Shown one piece after another: positions 1 to 8,302 of a DNA stretch of 54,745 nucleotides; positions within the stretch are counted from its first letter, which is position 1; each line of letters begins with the position of its first letter. Where the stretch lies: assembly GCA_016784965.1 (NCBI GenBank), contig JADHTQ010000024.1, positions 1-54,745 on the forward strand, given 5' to 3'. The notes under the pieces are model-generated. The model did no database searches, was not told where the DNA came from, and saw only the letters and a program-made list of their open reading frames with translations. Source of the stretch: Bacteriovoracaceae bacterium (GTDB lineage Bacteria; Bdellovibrionota; Bacteriovoracia; Bacteriovoracales; Bacteriovoracaceae). A program made the translations under genes and the position numbers.

Positions 1-2
1 TG

Positions 3-188
3 TCCACTTCAAATAACTTAGGAGTACAGATTATTAATCAAGATAATGCCAGATCTGTAATTGAAGACTCCGATGTTGCTCAGGCCACCTCAGCTCTTGC
101 TGCTCAAGGGGTGATGAGTTCTGCAGGTATTGCTACTTTGAGTCAGGCAAATAACCTTCCAAATTCAGCACTTAGGTTACTTGGCTAA
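3..188 (+). CDS. Flagellin, C-terminal end (partial)
   Basis: The window opens inside a gene; reading from base 3 gives 61 residues ending in a TAA at 186-188. The C-terminus reads ...VMSSAGIATLSQANNLPNSALRLLG, and the stretch QANNLPNSALRLLG is the conserved flagellin D0 C-terminal helix (usually QANQ.P...L.LL). Flagellin is exported by the flagellar type III apparatus and polymerises into the filament. The 5' part lies outside the window, so copy number and neighbours upstream are unknown. A strong terminator-like inverted repeat follows. The family assignment is strong for such a short piece because this tail is very conserved. Confidence 0.88.
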   Translation, partial: STSNNLGVQIINQDNARSVIEDSDVAQATSALAAQGVMSSAGIATLSQANNLPNSALRLLG

Positions 189-258
189 AACAATCAATTG
201 AACCAATAAAATAATTCCTTCTTGGGCCTGGCCCAAACCGAAGACATAAAACAATAAA

Positions 259-316
259 AAACGGCGACGGCAACCGAAACAGAAACGGTTGCTGTTGCTG
301 TTTCTGTTTCAGTTGC
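259..316. terminator. Bidirectional terminator between flagellin and dnaA-like gene
   Basis: Two overlapping hairpins share one segment. For the + strand transcript, 259-275 pairs with 287-303 over 17 positions (three as G-U), with an upstream A-run and a U-rich tract after it. For the - strand transcript, 270-286 pairs with 300-316 over 17 bp with one wobble, followed by a T-rich tract around 250-262. The stop codon of the minus-strand dnaA-like gene (309-311) lies in the right arm. Confidence 0.7.
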
Positions 317-1448
317 TAGATAGAATATTCTGTATTGTTTCAGTTATTGAGTTATCAACACTATTTAATTTTTTAATCTTCTCGAGAGCGTATAATACTG
401 ATGTGTGATCTTTAGAAAAGATGGAGGCAATCTTTGTTGGTCTGATGTGCAAACAATGATGCAAAATGTACATGCACATATGTCTTGGTATCGCTATTTT
501 TTTAAGTCTTGAATTTGATAGCAAAGACTCTACACTTACTTTATAATGATCGGCCACTTGACTTAAAGTGTTCTGAATTGAACCTTTGTCCAAAGGAGTT
601 GCTCCAACAATATTTAAAGCACTCTTGGCCTGATTTAAAGTAATAGAGGTCCCCTTTTTAAAAGTATCCAAACTTTTAATCTTTAAAATCGCACTTTCTA
701 GTTCGTGAAGGTTACTAGAATACCTAGTGGCCATTAAGTCAGTTATTGAGGGGGCTGCCACAATAGCGCTTTCACAAAACCTCTGATCAATAATTTTTTT
801 ACAGACAAGCTTATCGACCATATTCATTTGTACAACTAAGCCAGATGATAGACGTGAGCTAAATCTTGCCACCAGGCCCTTAAGATCCCTTGGTAAAGTA
901 CAACCGGTACAGATAATTTGTCCCTTTAAATGTTGGAACCGGCTAAATATCAAACAAAAATCAGATTGAAAATCTTGGGAATTAAAAACCTCTTGGATAT
1001 CATCAATAAAAAGTCCATCTACGTTATCTGTATAGTCATAAATAAACTCTGCAAACCTATTTTGACTAATGTAGAGTTTATAGTTTTCAAGTAGCTCCTT
1101 GCCTGACATAAATTTTAGGCGATATTTTTTGTTGTGATGTAATATTTTTTCTGCAATGGCATTTAACAGATGTGTCTTGCCAGTTCCTGAAGCCCCACAA
1201 AGGTATATAAAGGGATAGTCTACGCCTGGAGCTTCAACTACTTTATCGATGATAGAAAGAGTATGCTGGTGTGCTTCTGAAGTAAAAAATGTTTTAAAAT
1301 TCATCCCAGGATTTTTTAGTCCAAAGTTAATTGGATTTACTTTCTTTTTTTTGGAGTTTGTGGATCTATTTCTTGTTTGTTTTATGGAAATAATATTGTC
1401 GGCCACTGAACTAAATTGCAATAATTCCATTTGTTGTGCATTACTCAT
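309..1448 (-). CDS. DnaA-like replication initiator lacking domain I
   Basis: 379 residues from the ATG at 1448, preceded by GAGAG; a longer frame to 1514 has no better start. After a short basic N-terminus (about 50 residues, SKKKK) comes the AAA+ core: Walker A GASGTGKT at 85-92, Walker B LFIDDIQ at 146-152, and the box VII arginine finger R199. The sensor II motif, NVRELEG in E. coli, reads NLHELES, so the sensor Arg is His248. Domain IV is complete with the DnaA-box signature KDHTSV (346-351, usually RDHT[TS]V). The ~90-residue domain I that recruits DnaB is missing. Known family: DnaA initiates replication and also regulates transcription. I infer a divergent paralogue rather than the main initiator, but the window cannot show whether a second dnaA exists. 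Confidence 0.8.
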   Translation of the reverse strand: MSNAQQMELLQFSSVADNIISIKQTRNRSTNSKKKKVNPINFGLKNPGMNFKTFFTSEAHQHTLSIIDKVVEAPGVDYPFIYLCGASGTGKTHLLNAIAEKILHHNKKYRLKFMSGKELLENYKLYISQNRFAEFIYDYTDNVDGLFIDDIQEVFNSQDFQSDFCLIFSRFQHLKGQIICTGCTLPRDLKGLVARFSSRLSSGLVVQMNMVDKLVCKKIIDQRFCESAIVAAPSITDLMATRYSSNLHELESAILKIKSLDTFKKGTSITLNQAKSALNIVGATPLDKGSIQNTLSQVADHYKVSVESLLSNSRLKKIAIPRHMCMYILHHCLHIRPTKIASIFSKDHTSVLYALEKIKKLNSVDNSITETIQNILSSN

Positions 1449-1546
1449 AATGACTTTTCTCTCTTGATAAACTTTTTTAAAAGAGATCATAAAAAAAACT
1501 ATCTTTTTTATCAAGTGAACAATTTATATTTTTTTAGACAAAAACC

Positions 1547-1578
1547 TTGACAACTACCTAATCAGCACCAAATTAGAT
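1547..1578 (+). promoter_or_regulatory. Possible promoter of the small heat-shock gene
   Basis: TTGACA at 1547-1552 followed by AAATTA at 1570-1575 (17-nt spacer) or TTAGAT at 1573-1578. It is about 60 nt upstream of the hsp20 start. The -10 element is poor and no CIRCE element or clear sigma-32 pair is visible. Confidence 0.3.
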
Positions 1579-1636
1579 AGTGAGAAGAGGACGTCCCCAA
1601 TTAAAGTTATTTTTTATAAACTAATGGGAGGAAATT

Positions 1637-2026
1637 ATGAACTTAGTACTTAGAAATTCACCATTTGCCATGTTTGACGAAGATTTTTTTGGTCTTAAAT
1701 CACTTGTGAACAACTCGGTTAACGCTGACATTAGAGAAGATGAAGGCCAATATGTAGTTCAATTAAATTTGCCAGGAATTGCAAAAGAAGATGTTAAAAT
1801 CGAATACCTTGATAACATCTTAACCATTTCTGGAGAGAAAAAAGATGAGGTACAAGAAAGTGGCAAATACTTTTATCGAGAAAGAACCTTTGGCAAATTT
1901 GCACGATCTTTTAAGATTGAAGACGTTGACGAACAAAAACTTAATGCATCTTTAAAAGACGGTGTTTTAGAGATAACTCTACCAAAGAGTGAAAAAAAAT
2001 GCCCTAAACTTATCACTATCAACTAA
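1637..2026 (+). CDS. Hsp20-family small heat-shock protein
   Basis: 129 residues, ATG preceded by GGGAGGAAATT. The alpha-crystallin domain covers about 28-118, with the hallmark ASLKDGVLEITLPK near 104-117, and the C-terminal I-x-I anchor is present as ITI (126-128). Small heat-shock proteins are ATP-independent cytoplasmic holdases that oligomerise through these elements. The gene stands alone: a divergent dnaA-like gene upstream and a hairpin downstream. Length is typical of the short bacterial Hsp20 class. Confidence 0.93.
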   Translation: MNLVLRNSPFAMFDEDFFGLKSLVNNSVNADIREDEGQYVVQLNLPGIAKEDVKIEYLDNILTISGEKKDEVQESGKYFYRERTFGKFARSFKIEDVDEQKLNASLKDGVLEITLPKSEKKCPKLITIN

Positions 2027-2044
2027 TGATGCTGTTAACAAAAA

Positions 2045-2091
2045 ATTTAAAGGAGATTTAACAATTTGCAAAAAATAAATCTCCTTTAAAT
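2045..2091 (+). terminator. Perfect 16-bp hairpin after hsp20
   Basis: Arms 2045-2060 and 2076-2091 are exact reverse complements around a 15-nt loop. It starts 19 nt after the hsp20 stop. No U-run follows, so it may stabilise the 3' end rather than be a classical intrinsic terminator. Confidence 0.55.
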
Positions 2092-2193
2092 ATGCAAGAT
2101 ATATCTCCCGCAGACCAGATACCTACAGACAATAAGTGTTGATTGAACTAAACTAACTCCACCTTTTTATACATAATTGTTAGGAGTTGTTTT

Positions 2194-5100
2194 GTGGAGA
2201 AAGTATCTGAGTTTTTTTTAAAACGGCCATTATTTGTTAATATTTTAATTATATTTATTCTCTTTGCGGGTATTAAAACTGCAATTGATATGCAAAAAGA
2301 AGGCTTTCCTGCTGTCAGTGAGAATAAAATTATTATTACTAGCTTATATCCTGGTGCATCGTCAGAGGATGTAGAGCTAAATGTTACCGATTTAATTGAA
2401 AGCGAGTTAAGTGACGTTGCCAACATTAAAGAAGTCTTGTCCACTTCAAAAGAAGGTGTTTCTCAAATCATAGTGGTCGCTGATGATAACTTGAGTGAAA
2501 GACAGTTTAGCAAATTTTACAACGATGTTGGAAATACTATTGGAGCAATTTCAGACCTACCTGCTAATATCCAAGGTCCCTCCTATAAGCAAGCAACTTC
2601 AGATGAAATGCCAATAATTGAAATTGCTGTCGGTGGTGAGTCCAAGGATTTAACTAAATTTGTATCCTTTGTCGTTTTTGAGTTAAAAAAGATTAACGGT
2701 ATTTCTAAAGTAGAAAAAGTTGGCTTCCCCGATGAAGAAGTACATGTCGTCGTAGATCCACTAAAGGCCAATAACAATTACATCGATTTGCGACAGGTCT
2801 ATAATTCAATTGCCAGTCGCAATGTTGAAGGTAGTGGTGGAACGATTGAGTCATATATCGGAGAAGAAAAGGTCGTAATATATGACAAATTTAAAAACTT
2901 TGAACATTTGTTAAATACAAATATTAGAAGAAGCGTTGAGGGCAAAGGTGTACGCTTATTAGATATTGCAAGGGTTCAGCCAGATTTTGAGAACCTCAAG
3001 CTTCTTGTCAGAAATGATGGAAGGGCCGGGGGATCTTTAATTATAATGAAAAAGTCCAATGCTGACCTTCTGGATACTATTAAAAAAATTAGAAAAGTTG
3101 TTGGGAAAATAAAAACTCCTTCAAACATTCACATCAATCTCCTAAATGATAAAAGTGTTTTAACCAGAGATCGCTTAAAGTTACTTGGAAGCAATGCTGT
3201 AATCGGCATCTTGCTAGTTTTTATTATATTGTGGTTTGCCCTGGGGCTAAAAAGTGCCATCTGGACTTCATTTAGCATCCCACTATCTTTTTTGGGAATG
3301 ATCATCTTTTTGCCCTACCTAGGAATTACCATAAATGCCATTACCTTGGGTGGCTGTGTACTCGTTTTGGGGATGCTCGTAGATGACGCTATCGTAGTAG
3401 TTGAACAGATCAACCGCGAAAAAGAGAGGAATATTTTTGGTATTCAGGCGGCGATTAATGCAGTTAAAAAAGTTTGGGCCCCGATTTTGGGATCATCTCT
3501 TACAACTATGATTGCCTATTGGCCCCTTTCCAAACTGGGGGGGCTGCCCGGTAAGTTTGTATGGGTTATTCCAGTTGTTGTCATCATGGCCCTTTTTGCA
3601 TCTTTGTTTGATACTTACTTTCTACTGCCCACCCACGTCTGTCACGGCAGTGCCATTAAAGATAAAAGGAAGAAGTTTATAGAGCTACTTGAGGGATACT
3701 ACTCACGTTTACTAGAAGTATGTTTCAAGTTGCGTTATGCGGTTTTATTATTTTTTATAGTTTTGCTGATTTCTGCTATGTTTATTGCCAAGAATTTCTT
3801 AGAAAAGGAGCCATTTCCCCAAGATGCTGCTGAGGCCTTTACTATTCAAGTAACCCTTGATGCAAAAGTTAACTTTGAGCAAGCGAGTGATCAGATTAAA
3901 GTAATTGAGGAAGAAATTCTAAAACTACCAAAAGAAGAGCTTGCTGGAGTAAGTATCCGAATTGGTACCCATTCAAAAGCAGCAGATCTAACAAGAGGGA
4001 GTTCTGCTAATTTAGCTATGATCTTTGTATATCTTAAGCCATTTTCTCTGCGCGTAAGAACAGCTTTACAAATCATCAGTGCTCTACGCGAAAAACTTAA
4101 AAAACCTCTAAAGCTTGCTGGCATTAATGCAGTATTTGAACTACTTCGCATAGGACCTCCTTTGGGAAGAGCATTTGAAGTACGAGTAAGCTCTTCTTTG
4201 GATACAAGCCGATTAAGTACAGTGCAAGCTATTAAACAATTTATTTCAACACTCCCAGGCGTAACGACAATAGATGATGATTACATTCGTGGTAAAAAAG
4301 AGTTAAATATTAATCTTGACCACGATCGCATTGCAGAGCTTGGGATTACGGTTTCAGATGTATTACAAACTATCAAAATTGCCTTTGATGGCCTAATTGT
4401 TAGTGATATGGTCGTAGATAACAAAAGCATTGATATAAGAGTTAAGCAAGACCAACAGGGCAAGGTTAGTAAGCAATATTTAGAAGATCTATCCATTATG
4501 AACAAAAATGGACGTCTTGTTAAGCTGTCTGGCTTTACCAAGCTGGTTGAAAAAGATTCTAATGCTGAAATTTATCACCTCGATGGTAGGCGCACCACTA
4601 CCGTTTATGGCCAAATAGATAAAGACAAAACAACCGGGCAAAACATCACAAACTTAGTGCAAAAGAAGTTTATTTCCAGCAAGGATGTACAAATAACTTA
4701 CTCTGGTGAACCAGTCGAAAACTCCAAAATATTTAAAAACTTGCGTGTGGCTGCTGTAATTGCCGTTGTCGGTGTGTTTTTAATCTTGGCCCTAATTCTA
4801 AACTCTCTTGCCAGGCCTCTGATTGTAATGTCTGCGGTACCTTTTGGCATTATCGGTATTGTTTATTCAATCTTTGTTCATGGAATGCCTTTGTCTATGT
4901 TTGTAATTATTAGTATGATTGGGCTTTCTGGAATTATTGTAAACGACTCCATAGTCATGGTTTATACCATTGCAGACCTGATTAAAAGTGGCCCGCAGTC
5001 AATCGAAAATATCATACGTGGTGCAACAGCACGCTTGCGTCCTGTTATGTTAACTACAGTAACTACAGTGCTAGGTCTTTTGCCAACAGCATATGGGGTC

Positions 5101-5235
5101 GGAGGATCTGACCCGTTTATCTCTCCCATGTGTTTGGCCATGGCCTACGGATTATTATTTGGAACAGTAATTGTACTAATATTAGTGCCGATCATTTATA
5201 TGATCGGCACCGATTTAAAAAAAGCTAAAGCTTAA
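2194..5235 (+). CDS. RND-family efflux transporter (AcrB-like)
   Basis: 1013 residues, GTG start at 2194 with TAGGAG 8 nt upstream. The protein has the full RND plan: an N-terminal membrane helix, a large periplasmic loop, a helix cluster, a second periplasmic loop and a C-terminal helix cluster. The TM4 proton-relay pair is present as GMLVDDAIVVVE (D397, D398). TM10 reads GLSGIIVNDSIV, a VND variant instead of the Lys-bearing AcrB motif, as in many AcrB-like pumps outside the HAE1 group. RND pumps export substrates using the proton gradient, normally with a membrane-fusion protein and an outer-membrane channel; neither is adjacent, so partners must be elsewhere. The substrate cannot be told. 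Confidence 0.92.
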   Translation: MEKVSEFFLKRPLFVNILIIFILFAGIKTAIDMQKEGFPAVSENKIIITSLYPGASSEDVELNVTDLIESELSDVANIKEVLSTSKEGVSQIIVVADDNLSERQFSKFYNDVGNTIGAISDLPANIQGPSYKQATSDEMPIIEIAVGGESKDLTKFVSFVVFELKKINGISKVEKVGFPDEEVHVVVDPLKANNNYIDLRQVYNSIASRNVEGSGGTIESYIGEEKVVIYDKFKNFEHLLNTNIRRSVEGKGVRLLDIARVQPDFENLKLLVRNDGRAGGSLIIMKKSNADLLDTIKKIRKVVGKIKTPSNIHINLLNDKSVLTRDRLKLLGSNAVIGILLVFIILWFALGLKSAIWTSFSIPLSFLGMIIFLPYLGITINAITLGGCVLVLGMLVDDAIVVVEQINREKERNIFGIQAAINAVKKVWAPILGSSLTTMIAYWPLSKLGGLPGKFVWVIPVVVIMALFASLFDTYFLLPTHVCHGSAIKDKRKKFIELLEGYYSRLLEVCFKLRYAVLLFFIVLLISAMFIAKNFLEKEPFPQDAAEAFTIQVTLDAKVNFEQASDQIKVIEEEILKLPKEELAGVSIRIGTHSKAADLTRGSSANLAMIFVYLKPFSLRVRTALQIISALREKLKKPLKLAGINAVFELLRIGPPLGRAFEVRVSSSLDTSRLSTVQAIKQFISTLPGVTTIDDDYIRGKKELNINLDHDRIAELGITVSDVLQTIKIAFDGLIVSDMVVDNKSIDIRVKQDQQGKVSKQYLEDLSIMNKNGRLVKLSGFTKLVEKDSNAEIYHLDGRRTTTVYGQIDKDKTTGQNITNLVQKKFISSKDVQITYSGEPVENSKIFKNLRVAAVIAVVGVFLILALILNSLARPLIVMSAVPFGIIGIVYSIFVHGMPLSMFVIISMIGLSGIIVNDSIVMVYTIADLIKSGPQSIENIIRGATARLRPVMLTTVTTVLGLLPTAYGVGGSDPFISPMCLAMAYGLLFGTVIVLILVPIIYMIGTDLKKAKA
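5185..5210. terminator. Hairpin in the 3' end of the RND gene, between convergent genes
   Basis: An exact 11-bp stem, 5185-5195 with 5200-5210, closes a TTTA loop inside the last codons of the RND gene, 23 bases before its stop codon begins. The convergent lipoprotein gene ends at 5244, so this hairpin may stop minus-strand transcription; a clear U-run is absent on both sides. Confidence 0.4.
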
Positions 5236-5243
5236 GTCTCGAT

Positions 5244-7202
5244 TTATGGTGTAGTACAAATTCCTTCTAGACACACTTGATTAGTTTCCGTGCAGTCTAT
5301 TGTGAATTGATCGACCACATTTTCATTACAAAACAGCTCCACAAGGGTATTGCCCAAACACTCATCTGATGATGTACCATTTACTCCAAATGCATCTGTA
5401 TAATCTATGGTACCTTTTTGCGATGGATCTTGGCCACTATCACCTGTTTCTTCACAAGCAATTAGAGATGGATCCGGAGAGACACACACACCATTTACAC
5501 AAGCTTCACCCTGTAGTGAGCAATCATAAAGCTTATAATTATAACTATAAGGCGTAGGACAATAGTACTGCATTAGCTTATCTCCACTACATTTGTCTTT
5601 TTTCTCACTTGTAGTACCATCAATTTTTGTAAAAGATACAGTCCCTTTCATTTTGGGATCACCAATACCATCACTGCCCTTTTCAAAATCAGTACAGCTC
5701 GGCTGGCCACCTCCATCTCCCTCCCCACTAGGTTGAACACAAGCTCCATCATTGCATACTAGATATATCTTGTTTCCTACTCCATCATAAATGTACTCAT
5801 TGTAGCAGTTAGTGCTTTTTTGCTTCATAATTTTTTGGTTGTCATCACAATACCACTCTTTTAATACCTCTGTGCTGGAGCAAGTGTCAGTTTTGGTTAA
5901 CTCTTCATTATTAACAGTTAAAACCTCAATAGTTCCCTTAATGGTCGAACTTACTTGTCCCTCATAATCAATACAGCTTGGGATCACATCGATTGGGACA
6001 CATTCTCCATCTTCACATTTACCATAACTACCAATATTTTGATAGGCGTACAAACAATCCTTAGAGGCAGATTTTGCAGGTTTTGTAAAATTTCCATTTG
6101 GCAGCAAAATTGGTTCTACACAATAATTTTCATGAAGCTTAGTCTCACTAGGATCATTGCTTACACAAACATCTGTGTCTATGTCTTGATTGCCAGCAAA
6201 GGTGTAGCTAGTAGATCCCTTTTCAAAAATGTTAACTCCTCCCAAAGAAGTATTATCATCAGTCTCCCAACAGGTGGCACTACAGACAACACCTGGAGAA
6301 TAGTAAAAATTATCTCCAGAGCTAACTGTTTTAGTTAAAGTATTGTTATTGATCGTTTTTTCGGGAAAGGCATTACTTGAATTTAGTTTTACTGTAACAC
6401 TATTGCTTTGTTTAACGTTGGTATTGAAGTCTTGGATAGAAAATGCCTGGGGCTCCTTGATATCAATACATTTGCCAGTTGCAATTTCCCCTAATAGATT
6501 TACCTTATACTCCCACGGTATAGTGACGCCCTTGGAGGTCACTGTTATCATAAAGTTTTGATCCACTTTATAGTCGCCGATATTACATATTTCAAAAGTG
6601 TAGAAGCTCGAACATTTTTCACTAGTCGCCGTTTTATAAATCTTAGAAATTTTAAGATCAGGGACCAGAAGATCTTTATTGATGCATCTGCCATCATTAC
6701 AAATCATATTCATGCTACCGCAACTAACCCCCATAATAGATTTCTCTTTTCCATAGGGGGTGTCTATACAGATAAACTCTTCTAATATTTTTTCTGACTT
6801 GCACTTATCTTCGATGGTCAAGCATTTTGAAAAATCAAATTGTTTGGGCTTTGCTCCCAACGTTAATGGACCTAAAGAAAAATTATAATAATAAAGTGTG
6901 TCTTTTACAAAAGGTGAATTACCATTTTCTTTATAACATCCTCTATATGTATAGGTAAACTTGCTAGGATCAACTTTACTAGTTGAAACCTGCCACCCAC
7001 CACCAACGGTTGCTTGCATACATTTTTGAAAACGATTATAAAACTCCATTTTGCGATCCAGTGAACCTGGAATCAAATCTTCTCTTTTACTGATAGATGG
7101 CCTAGAGTCAGAGGAGGGCAATTTGTCATCTGGATCAAAGCTAGAGCAAGTTACAAAGGTGAGTAATAAAATCAAAGTGAATAGCAAGTTAATACATTTC
7201 AT
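5244..7202 (-). CDS. Cysteine-rich secreted lipoprotein with repeated C...KGT...C modules
   Basis: 652 residues with AAAGGA upstream of the ATG. The N-terminus is a signal peptide with a probable lipobox ending at C19 (TFVTC, with an unusual Thr at -1). Between about 180 and 290 is a CARDB-like beta domain (DLKISKIYK... CNIGDYKVD...). The rest is built from modules of the form C-x-D/E...KGT...C...L.E[FY]C...C...C..G.C; the three clearest are 410-502, 503-582 and 583-652, and two more divergent ones lie near the N-terminus and around 310-400. I recall similar CARDB plus C-KGT-C modules from surface proteins of uncultured archaea and candidate phyla, but cannot check this here. Cysteines probably pair as disulfides outside the cell. 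Function unknown; a surface or adhesive role is a guess. Confidence 0.75.
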   Translation of the reverse strand: MKCINLLFTLILLLTFVTCSSFDPDDKLPSSDSRPSISKREDLIPGSLDRKMEFYNRFQKCMQATVGGGWQVSTSKVDPSKFTYTYRGCYKENGNSPFVKDTLYYYNFSLGPLTLGAKPKQFDFSKCLTIEDKCKSEKILEEFICIDTPYGKEKSIMGVSCGSMNMICNDGRCINKDLLVPDLKISKIYKTATSEKCSSFYTFEICNIGDYKVDQNFMITVTSKGVTIPWEYKVNLLGEIATGKCIDIKEPQAFSIQDFNTNVKQSNSVTVKLNSSNAFPEKTINNNTLTKTVSSGDNFYYSPGVVCSATCWETDDNTSLGGVNIFEKGSTSYTFAGNQDIDTDVCVSNDPSETKLHENYCVEPILLPNGNFTKPAKSASKDCLYAYQNIGSYGKCEDGECVPIDVIPSCIDYEGQVSSTIKGTIEVLTVNNEELTKTDTCSSTEVLKEWYCDDNQKIMKQKSTNCYNEYIYDGVGNKIYLVCNDGACVQPSGEGDGGGQPSCTDFEKGSDGIGDPKMKGTVSFTKIDGTTSEKKDKCSGDKLMQYYCPTPYSYNYKLYDCSLQGEACVNGVCVSPDPSLIACEETGDSGQDPSQKGTIDYTDAFGVNGTSSDECLGNTLVELFCNENVVDQFTIDCTETNQVCLEGICTTP

Positions 7203-7281
7203 GACCTAATCCTTTAGTTTTAGTATAGTTAATCATTGTAACTAAAAACTTAAAAAATATAAAGAAATCATGTTTAACAGA

Positions 7282-7746
7282 CTATTGTTGTCTAATAATT
7301 TTCCAGGTGTGATCTGCTAAAAGTTCTACCTCTGCCACAAATAATCCGATTCTATCTTCATCTCCCCACTCTTGTGGAGAAACCATAGATAGAACCATTT
7401 TTTCCCCCTCTTTTTCATATAGATAATATCTTCCACCAATGACGGGACTAAATTTTAAATGTGCATCGTAAATCATTTCACTGACCTGTGCCCGATCTTT
7501 AATACTTTGAGCTTGTGACGCCAAAAGTTTCATCTGCTCAAGTAGCATATCAAGCTGCATTTGGGTCTGTTGCTTCATGGCCTTTAGGGCATTCCCCCTA
7601 ATAACTCCTTGCTTGGTGGGTACAATCGAAAAGCCACCAACATTATGGGCATATTCTATAAGACCCGGAAGATCTGTGCTTAGGTCTTTTAAACGTTTGG
7701 TATCTATTGTAGTTAAATCAACGGGAGTAGGTTTTTTAACTTCCAT
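7282..7746 (-). CDS. DUF2452 family protein
   Basis: 154 residues, with AAAGGAGAAC upstream of the ATG. The sequence matches my memory of DUF2452 (PF10504): LPGLIEYAHNVGGFSIVP near the N-terminus, the helix MKQQTQMQLDMLLEQMKLLASQA, then FSPVIGGRYYLYEKEGE and LSMVSPQEWG. The family occurs in scattered bacteria and in animals (human C1orf50); its function is not known. No signal peptide or membrane segment, so probably cytoplasmic. It is transcribed alone, with lipoprotein genes on both sides. Confidence 0.75.
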   Translation of the reverse strand: MEVKKPTPVDLTTIDTKRLKDLSTDLPGLIEYAHNVGGFSIVPTKQGVIRGNALKAMKQQTQMQLDMLLEQMKLLASQAQSIKDRAQVSEMIYDAHLKFSPVIGGRYYLYEKEGEKMVLSMVSPQEWGDEDRIGLFVAEVELLADHTWKIIRQQ

Positions 7747-7940
7747 CTAAAGTTCTCCTTTTTATAATAAATGCAATATATTTAAACTTAGGGGAACAAG
7801 AAATACTTAAATGAAAATTGATGGCAATATAACTCCAGCATAACAAAAATATAATAACAATTGGGTTTGTATCAACTCATCCATCTGGTAAATCTATCAC
7901 TTGAGCTTTAAAAAGCAACTAAAAAGAGATCTAATAAATA

Positions 7941-8132
7941 CTACTTAACGTCTTTTTGAAACTTTACACGGCAATTTGCTTTGCACTTACTTAGGGCCTG
8001 ATAATTGTATTTGCTAATTTTAATTTTGCAGGCATCTTCACAAACCTGCAGTTTGGTTTCAGCATACATGCTCCTGGCGGTGCCACAGGATGATAAACTA
8101 AAAACTGCCAATAATACTGCAAGTAATTTCAT
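7941..8132 (-). CDS. Tiny lipoprotein with twin CX3C motif
   Basis: 63 residues from the ATG at 8132. A longer frame extends to 8324, but only this start places a signal peptide at the N-terminus (MKLLAVLLAVFSL) with a good lipobox LSSC (C16). The mature part has two CX3C pairs, CEDAC (31-35) and CKANC (50-54), separated by 14 residues in a basic helical stretch. This spacing resembles the helical hairpins of twin-CX3C proteins, where the pairs form two disulfides. No family recognised. Shine-Dalgarno is weak (TGGGA). Confidence 0.6.
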   Translation of the reverse strand: MKLLAVLLAVFSLSSCGTARSMYAETKLQVCEDACKIKISKYNYQALSKCKANCRVKFQKDVK

Positions 8133-8302
8133 AATAATCCCAAATTCATAAGTTATTAACATTTCTAGTATAGTATAAGTGTAAATATAAAAAAATGAAA
8201 TCCCTCCGATGATGCACTGCCCAGCGATTTTATTACATCTAATAAAACAAGTGCGTAAATGGCCAAAATAGAAGATTATAAAATTATATAGGAGTACTCG
8301 AA

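Noticed and set aside
309-1448. Possible chromosomal replication origin next to the dnaA-like gene
   Set aside because: Only a single DnaA-box-like TTATCAACA (352-360) was seen, within the coding region, with no box cluster, no AT-rich unwinding repeats and no dnaN or other origin genes.
5955-6338. Plus-strand frame of 127 codons opposite the Cys-rich lipoprotein
   Set aside because: The minus strand has regular Cys modules and a signal peptide; the plus frame has no ribosome-binding site or recognisable sequence.
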